11,287 nucleotides of DNA from Chitinophagaceae bacterium UBA3961. GTDB lineage: Bacteria > Bacteroidota > Bacteroidia > Chitinophagales > Chitinophagaceae. The DNA lies in assembly GCA_002385265.1 (NCBI GenBank), contig DGDD01000072.1, forward strand, positions 1 through 11,287, read 5' to 3'. This document shows, piece after piece, positions 8,082 to 11,287 of the stretch. The notes below the pieces were generated by a model. That model made no database searches, had not been told where the DNA came from, and saw only the letters and a program-made list of their open reading frames with translations. The translations under genes were made by a program, and so were the position numbers. How positions within the stretch are numbered: position 1 is the stretch's first letter; every line of letters begins with the position of its first letter.

Positions 8082-8102
8082 ACAGGCCTCAAAAAGGCCT
8101 GT
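8082..8102 (-). terminator. Rho-independent terminator after the L,D-transpeptidase-like gene
   Basis: ACAGGCCT (8082-8089) and AGGCCTGT (8095-8102) form a perfect 8-bp stem with a 5-nt loop. On the minus strand it starts 39 nt past the stop codon at 8142 and is followed by TTATATTTG, a T-rich tail. It should end the 8142-9026 transcript and separate it from the five-gene cluster. Its tail overlaps the candidate promoter of that cluster. Confidence 0.75.
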
Positions 8103-8141
8103 AAGAAATTTATTACCAGAAGATTGTAGAATGTGAATAAA

Positions 8142-9026
8142 CTAACGCGCTAAAGACGAAAGTTTCAAATAATTGGCCGATGGATGGTAAATGAACAAGC
8201 AACTTCCGTCTTTGATACTGTCGATCAGCGGCTCTGAAATTTCAGAAGGAACAGCCGGGCAACCCTGACTTCTTCCCAAATAACCCTGATTGAAACCATA
8301 ATCTTCTGTTGCATATTCAGCACCGTGAATTACAATCGCTCTCTTGAAAGCATTTGAATTGAAGTTTTTTTCCAATCCCACAAGCTTCAAAGAGTATCCG
8401 TTGCTACCATAGTAGGTGTTGGCGGTAACGTAGAAACCTAAACTGCTTTTGTTCGACTTAGGTTTATTGGAGAAAGACATGGCGTTTTCTTTACCAGAGT
8501 TTCTGCCATGTGCTACATATGTATTAAAAAGTAAAATATCATTGGCTAAATCAATTACAAACAAGCGTTTATCTAAACTTGATTTGCTGAAATCAACGAT
8601 TGATAAAATGGTATGTTGAACCTTGCCTTGACGTTGTAATTTGTCCATGCCCTTTAGTCCTAAATCGTATGCTAATCTTGAAAGACCTAGCTCTTCCAAG
8701 TGAAGACTATCGAATAAGGATCTCTTTACTGCATAAAGAGAGTTTGGATCAATTGGTTCGGGAATGTATTTAGGAGCAACACTGGTTGCGCGACTTGATT
8801 TCTTTGATGATTTTTTAGCGTAAACGACCTTCTTCTTGCCCGTCGATTTTTGGGCGATACCTACCTTTTTCTTTGGGGTAGGGTTCTTAGTAGCCGATTT
8901 TTTTACGGATGATTTTGTTGGCTTGGCCTTTTTAGCCGGACTAAAAGAGTTGAGGGTAGTGAAGCTGAGAAGCCCTACTACCAGTGTCCATAACCAAGTA
9001 TTTCTTTTTGTGCTCAACTGTTGCAT
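8142..9026 (-). CDS. Exported L,D-transpeptidase-like (YkuD_2 type) protein
   Basis: This 294-residue protein has an N-terminal hydrophobic segment (about 10-28, WLWTLVVGLLSFTTLNSFS) acting as signal peptide or anchor, then a strongly basic Lys/Ser/Thr-rich linker at 31-80, then a catalytic domain. The latter has a conserved His in YVAHGRNSG (H173), VIHGAEYA with H234, and RSQGCPAVP with the putative nucleophile C256, matching the HG...S.GCP pattern of the murein L,D-transpeptidase catalytic-domain family widespread in Bacteroidota. It probably acts on peptidoglycan in the periplasm; classic L,D-transpeptidases form 3-3 crosslinks or attach proteins, but this subfamily's activity is less certain. 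The frame is open to a TTG at 9053; the ATG at 9026 gives a more normal signal peptide and is chosen. It stands alone, with its own terminator downstream and a gene-free stretch upstream. Confidence 0.85.
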   Translation of the reverse strand: MQQLSTKRNTWLWTLVVGLLSFTTLNSFSPAKKAKPTKSSVKKSATKNPTPKKKVGIAQKSTGKKKVVYAKKSSKKSSRATSVAPKYIPEPIDPNSLYAVKRSLFDSLHLEELGLSRLAYDLGLKGMDKLQRQGKVQHTILSIVDFSKSSLDKRLFVIDLANDILLFNTYVAHGRNSGKENAMSFSNKPKSNKSSLGFYVTANTYYGSNGYSLKLVGLEKNFNSNAFKRAIVIHGAEYATEDYGFNQGYLGRSQGCPAVPSEISEPLIDSIKDGSCLFIYHPSANYLKLSSLAR

Positions 9027-9076
9027 GATTCGATCAAGTGGTTTTAAAGTCAACAGTTAGGGTAACGGGAGAAACG

Positions 9077-9102
9077 GGGCAAAATTGCCCGATCTTTATC
9101 GG
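9077..9102 (-). promoter_or_regulatory. Two overlapping small hairpins in the leader of the L,D-transpeptidase-like gene
   Basis: On the plus strand, CCGAT-CTTT-ATCGG (9089-9102) is a perfect 5-bp hairpin, and GGGCAA-AA-TTGCCC (9077-9090) is an adjoining inverted repeat. They share the two bases 9089-9090, so both cannot form fully at once. They lie 51-76 nt upstream of the ATG at 9026. Whether they matter for expression is unknown; no T tract follows, so this is not a standard terminator. Confidence 0.3.
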
Positions 9103-9108
9103 AAGTCA

Positions 9109-9144
9109 GCAAGATAGTTTATTATTTCTATAAGCTCGTACAAA
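9109..9144 (-). promoter_or_regulatory. Weak candidate promoter of the L,D-transpeptidase-like gene
   Basis: The minus strand has TTTG at 9141-9144 and TATCTTGC at 9109-9116, 24 nt apart. This resembles the Bacteroidota TTTG / TAnnTTTG pair, but the -7 box is imperfect and the spacing slightly long. A start near 9102 would give a leader of about 75 nt containing the two hairpins described separately. Confidence 0.25.
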
Positions 9145-9147
9145 AAC

Positions 9148-9165
9148 AATCAATTTTTATTGATT
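9148..9165. repeat. AT-rich perfect inverted repeat
   Basis: AATCAAT-TTTT-ATTGATT is a perfect 7-bp stem with a 4-nt loop, just upstream of the weak -33-like TTTG at 9141-9144. It could be a regulator-binding site, but in such AT-rich DNA a chance palindrome is also likely. Confidence 0.3.
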
Positions 9166-9570
9166 TATAATTAAAAATAAATGCTGTAATCAATTATCAA
9201 TGAGAATATTGATCGAAAAATATTGGAGTAGAATTCAAGTTTTCCACAAATGATCTTTTAGCATCTAATTAACAAACAAAAGGGGGCTTAAAAGCCTTGT
9301 TTTATGGTTTTGGAGCCGGAATTGGTGATCAGCCGTGGAACATTTTTGGGAAATGAATACTTTTTGAGCCGATTCTTAGTCTCGAAGAGCCGTATAAGTA
9401 TTTATTAATCAGTTTTTTAGTTTGTTTTTCTAAATCTATTGAATCGACGGAATTTGAGGTCAAAATAGCGGAAAAGTCATGATTCAGTTATGTATATTTA
9501 AAATATTTAAGTTGTAAATAAATTAAAATCATTATATTATATGTATAAAACATGTTTAATTCAAAAAAGT

Positions 9571-9752
9571 TGAGTTCTGGTGGGGAGAAGCCTGTGAAGT
9601 GGTTTTGAATTTTGTGTTTTAAATATCTGATTTTAAATTTTTTATGAGGTTTTGTTGAAGCTTTGGTTTTGGTGAATGGGTCCGTGCTGGTGTTTTGAGG
9701 ATATTGGCTTCGGAGGCTGGAGGCGGTTTAAGAATTGTCGTGCAATGTGCCG
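9571..9752 (-). terminator. C-rich, G-poor 3' flank of the CLC gene, possible Rho-dependent terminator
   Basis: Counting by eye, the transcript side of these 182 nt has about 60 C and 16 G, starting directly after the CLC stop codon, while the coding region sampled nearby is balanced. I see no strong hairpin with a T tract. Unstructured C-rich, G-poor RNA is what Rho loads onto, so a Rho-dependent terminator is a reasonable inference, not a demonstrated one. Confidence 0.3.
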
Positions 9753-11030
9753 TTATCTTTTCCCGAGCCTTAATAGGTTTTTGGTTCGGTAGCCTTTGGG
9801 TTGGTTGTTTTTTTGAGCATGGTAGATGCCTTTTTGCCCTGAGACGTAATATGCGAATAGGCACACTGTGGCATAGTAGAGTCCGTATTCCCATCCAAAC
9901 AATTCGATACCCATAAGGGTGCAGGCAATAGGCGTGTTGGTGGCTCCGCAGAAAACTGCTATAAATCCGAGTCCGGCAAATAAGTCGACTGGTAGGCCGA
10001 ATGTTCCAGCAAGGGCATTGCCGAAGGTGGCTCCAATAAAGAATAGCGGGGTGACTTCTCCGCCCTTGTAACCGAATCCGAGCGTAATAGCTGTCAGCAT
10101 CAGTTTTAAAAACCAGGCACTGTGAGGAGTGTTGATGCTTGAGTTGAATGCATTGATCAAGGAGGGGTCCTTAGGGTTTAGATTGCTTACTCCTAATCCA
10201 AGATAAGGTTGAATGGAATTAATTTGCCCTAATGCAATGATTAACAGTCCTCCTAATATGATTGCTTGATATTTTTTTGAAAATGTTTTTTGGCTGTATT
10301 TCTTGATATTTTCCAAGATCAAAACAAACAACTTGGCCACAAGTCCGAACAAGACTCCGGCAATCAAGACGTACCCTAGCAGTTTCAAATTGAGATGCAA
10401 GGGGGATGAAAAAAGTGAAGGCTTGGTGAGGTGAATCGAATAATGGGTGTGTGAAATGGGGAATGCATTGGTCACCAACTGACCTACAAATGCTGCCAAC
10501 AAACAAGGCAAGAACCCTTCTCGATGCAGTGAACCTATGGCCAATACTTCGATTGCAAAAACAGCTCCCGTTACAGGAGTGTTGAAAATGGCGGCAAAAC
10601 CTGCCGACATGCCGCAAAGGAAGAGCAGCTTTTTTTCTTCTTCCGTAAAGCTGATTCGATCGATGAACCATTTACTGATACCTCCTCCCATTTGTACAGC
10701 CGTGCCTTCTCTTCCCGCTGAACCTCCAAAAAGATGGGTGATCAGGGTACTGAATAAAATCAGTGGTGTAATCGAAGGTTTTAATTCGTTCGGGGAATGA
10801 TGAATTTCGTCGATAATCAAATTGTTCCCTTTCTCAGCCTCGGGATCAAATTTTTGATAGAGGTAATAAATAAGCAATCCACCTAGTGGCAGTAAAAAAA
10901 GCAGCCAACTGTGGTGCCAGCGAAACTGAGTCACCTTGTCTAGCGACCAAAGGAAAAATGCAACCAAAGATCCCGTGATTCCGGCCACTGCCAACAGGCT
11001 TCCAAAAAGACGAAGAGAGATGGGTTTCAC
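9753..11030 (-). CDS. CLC-type antiporter, CLC-F (fluoride/proton) subclass
   Basis: This 425-residue integral membrane protein has about ten or more hydrophobic segments and the CLC core. Motifs are GSAGREGT at 103-110, with gating glutamate E108; GGEVTP at 323-328; and GNNLI at 68-72 where chloride CLCs have GSGIP. In the characterised fluoride exporters the gating Glu, an E-x-T in the third motif (E318/T320 in the Enterococcus casseliflavus protein, from memory) and a non-Ser residue at the central position mark the subclass. Here E108, E325, T327 and N69 fall at matching spacings, so export of F- in exchange for H+ is the likely role, protecting the cell from fluoride. The central residue is Asn69 rather than the usual Met. 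The start is GTG at 11030; no ATG lies upstream before a stop at 11085-11087, and the first internal Met is at 114, inside the core. No cytoplasmic CBS domains are present. It is monocistronic here. Confidence 0.85.
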   Translation of the reverse strand: MKPISLRLFGSLLAVAGITGSLVAFFLWSLDKVTQFRWHHSWLLFLLPLGGLLIYYLYQKFDPEAEKGNNLIIDEIHHSPNELKPSITPLILFSTLITHLFGGSAGREGTAVQMGGGISKWFIDRISFTEEEKKLLFLCGMSAGFAAIFNTPVTGAVFAIEVLAIGSLHREGFLPCLLAAFVGQLVTNAFPISHTHYSIHLTKPSLFSSPLHLNLKLLGYVLIAGVLFGLVAKLFVLILENIKKYSQKTFSKKYQAIILGGLLIIALGQINSIQPYLGLGVSNLNPKDPSLINAFNSSINTPHSAWFLKLMLTAITLGFGYKGGEVTPLFFIGATFGNALAGTFGLPVDLFAGLGFIAVFCGATNTPIACTLMGIELFGWEYGLYYATVCLFAYYVSGQKGIYHAQKNNQPKGYRTKNLLRLGKR

Positions 11031-11081
11031 GGGGTAAAGATAGGGGAAATGGGAAGGAGAGTTGTGAAAGAACAGGGGGGC

Positions 11082-11168
11082 TAATTAATAATTAATAAGT
11101 AATAATTAATAATGGAACAGCCTGGAGTAATTAATAATTAATAAGTAATAATTAATAATGGAACAGCC
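11082..11168. repeat. Perfect 41-bp direct repeat, two copies
   Basis: Positions 11082-11122 and 11128-11168 are identical over 41 bp, separated by 5 nt (TGGAG), giving a period of 46. Each copy is built of TAATTAATAA / GTAATAATTAATAA units and ends in TGGAACAGCC. The AT part is itself repetitive and partly palindromic. The array lies 52 nt upstream of the CLC start, so it also sits where a promoter would be expected. Confidence 0.9.
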
Positions 11169-11220
11169 GGTGAGATCAAGAATGAACAGGAAGAAGAACA
11201 GGGGGAGGCAGACAAAGGAG

Positions 11221-11256
11221 TAGACTGGTTTTGCGTAGCAAAAGCAGTCGAGTCTA
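11221..11256. repeat. Long imperfect hairpin
   Basis: TAGACTGGTTTTGC (11221-11234) pairs with the right arm at 11238-11256, which contains GCAAAAGCAGTC and AGTCTA, across a GTA loop. TTTTGC/GCAAAA is perfect; the outer TAGACT/AGTCTA also pairs if about 5 nt on the right arm bulge out, or GACTG/CAGTC pairs instead with one G-G mismatch. It is unlike a terminator because no T tract follows on either strand. It is immediately followed by a second hairpin. Confidence 0.65.
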
Positions 11257-11278
11257 TCCCGTGAGGAACGATACGGGA
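11257..11278. repeat. Second hairpin, TCCCGT/ACGGGA
   Basis: TCCCGT (11257-11262) and ACGGGA (11273-11278) form a perfect 6-bp stem with a 10-nt loop (GAGGAACGAT). It abuts the preceding hairpin with no gap, so the two form a two-hairpin unit that runs to the window edge and may continue beyond it. Such paired hairpins are typical of dispersed REP-like elements. Confidence 0.5.
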
Positions 11279-11287
11279 CAGGCGATA

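Larger units (their letters stand above)
9027..9752. other. Gene-free, AT-rich intergenic stretch
   Basis: No convincing gene was found in these 726 nt on either strand. The left third should hold the promoter and leader of the L,D-transpeptidase-like gene and contains three small inverted repeats (9077-9090, 9089-9102, 9148-9165). The middle (about 9170-9560) is very AT-rich, with only a 34-codon plus-strand frame at 9304-9408 that I do not call. The right part (9571-9752) is strongly skewed, with few C on the plus strand, and is the 3' flank of the CLC gene. Confidence 0.7.

Noticed and set aside
9285..9296. GGCTT-AA-AAGCC inverted repeat, possible terminator
   Set aside because: Only five pairs with a 2-nt loop, more than 450 nt past the CLC stop codon; too weak and remote to assign.
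9304..9408. 34-codon plus-strand frame starting MVLEPELVIS in the intergenic stretch
   Set aside because: Too short to judge, no Shine-Dalgarno or promoter seen, no recognised family. It would need conservation in relatives or ribosome profiling to be called.
9619..9894. 91-codon minus-strand frame overlapping the 3' end of the CLC gene
   Set aside because: It is a shifted frame of the CLC gene running into the skewed flank; the basic, Pro/Lys-rich composition is explained by the A- and C-rich transcript strand.
11035..11042. TATCTTTA on the minus strand as a promoter -7 element for the CLC gene
   Set aside because: It ends 4 nt before the GTG start, so the transcript would be leaderless, and no -33 element at proper spacing was found.
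11082..11168. CRISPR array
   Set aside because: Only two copies, a 5-nt spacer, and AT-rich low-complexity repeat sequence; no cas genes in the window.

Overview
The window looks like chromosomal DNA from a Bacteroidota bacterium, most likely in or near the Chitinophagaceae. The reasons are protein style (M1 peptidases starting right after the signal peptide with a YWQQ-type segment, a YkuD_2-type L,D-transpeptidase-like protein, a FemAB/GNAT-like protein), the near absence of Shine-Dalgarno sequences, a TAnnTTTG-type promoter element, and intergenic repeats typical of that phylum. The genus assignment is inference. All seven convincing genes lie on the minus strand, so transcription runs right to left.

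Layout, left to right. 1-314 is non-coding and holds three small repeat blocks. 315-8054 is a tight five-gene cluster, read from 8054 down: a Gfo/Idh/MocA oxidoreductase, a polyprenyl-phosphate sugar-1-phosphate transferase, two tandem paralogous secreted M1 metallopeptidases, and a FemAB/GNAT-like acyltransferase. Gaps are 7, 26, -1 and 4 nt, so this is very probably one operon. 8055-8141 holds a hairpin terminator for the upstream gene, with a promoter-like element embedded in its T-rich tail. 8142-9026 encodes an exported L,D-transpeptidase-like protein. 9027-9752 is a gene-free, AT-rich stretch; its right part is C-rich and G-poor on the transcribed strand. 9753-11030 encodes a CLC antiporter with the residue signature of the fluoride/proton CLC-F subclass. 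11031-11287 is a nest of repeats: a perfect 41-bp tandem duplication and two adjacent hairpins.

How the genes may work together: the oxidoreductase and the sugar transferase fit nucleotide-sugar modification followed by the first membrane step of a surface glycan. The two M1 enzymes are exported; the second carries an additional C-terminal domain of about 400 residues that reads like an Omp85-type outer-membrane beta-barrel. The operon therefore links glycan initiation to envelope proteolysis, though no direct functional link is shown. The L,D-transpeptidase-like protein and the CLC antiporter are separate transcription units.

The observations most worth following are the peptidase-barrel fusion with its shorter secreted paralog, the CLC-F protein with Asn where Met is usual and no fluoride riboswitch upstream, and the repeat nest at the right edge.
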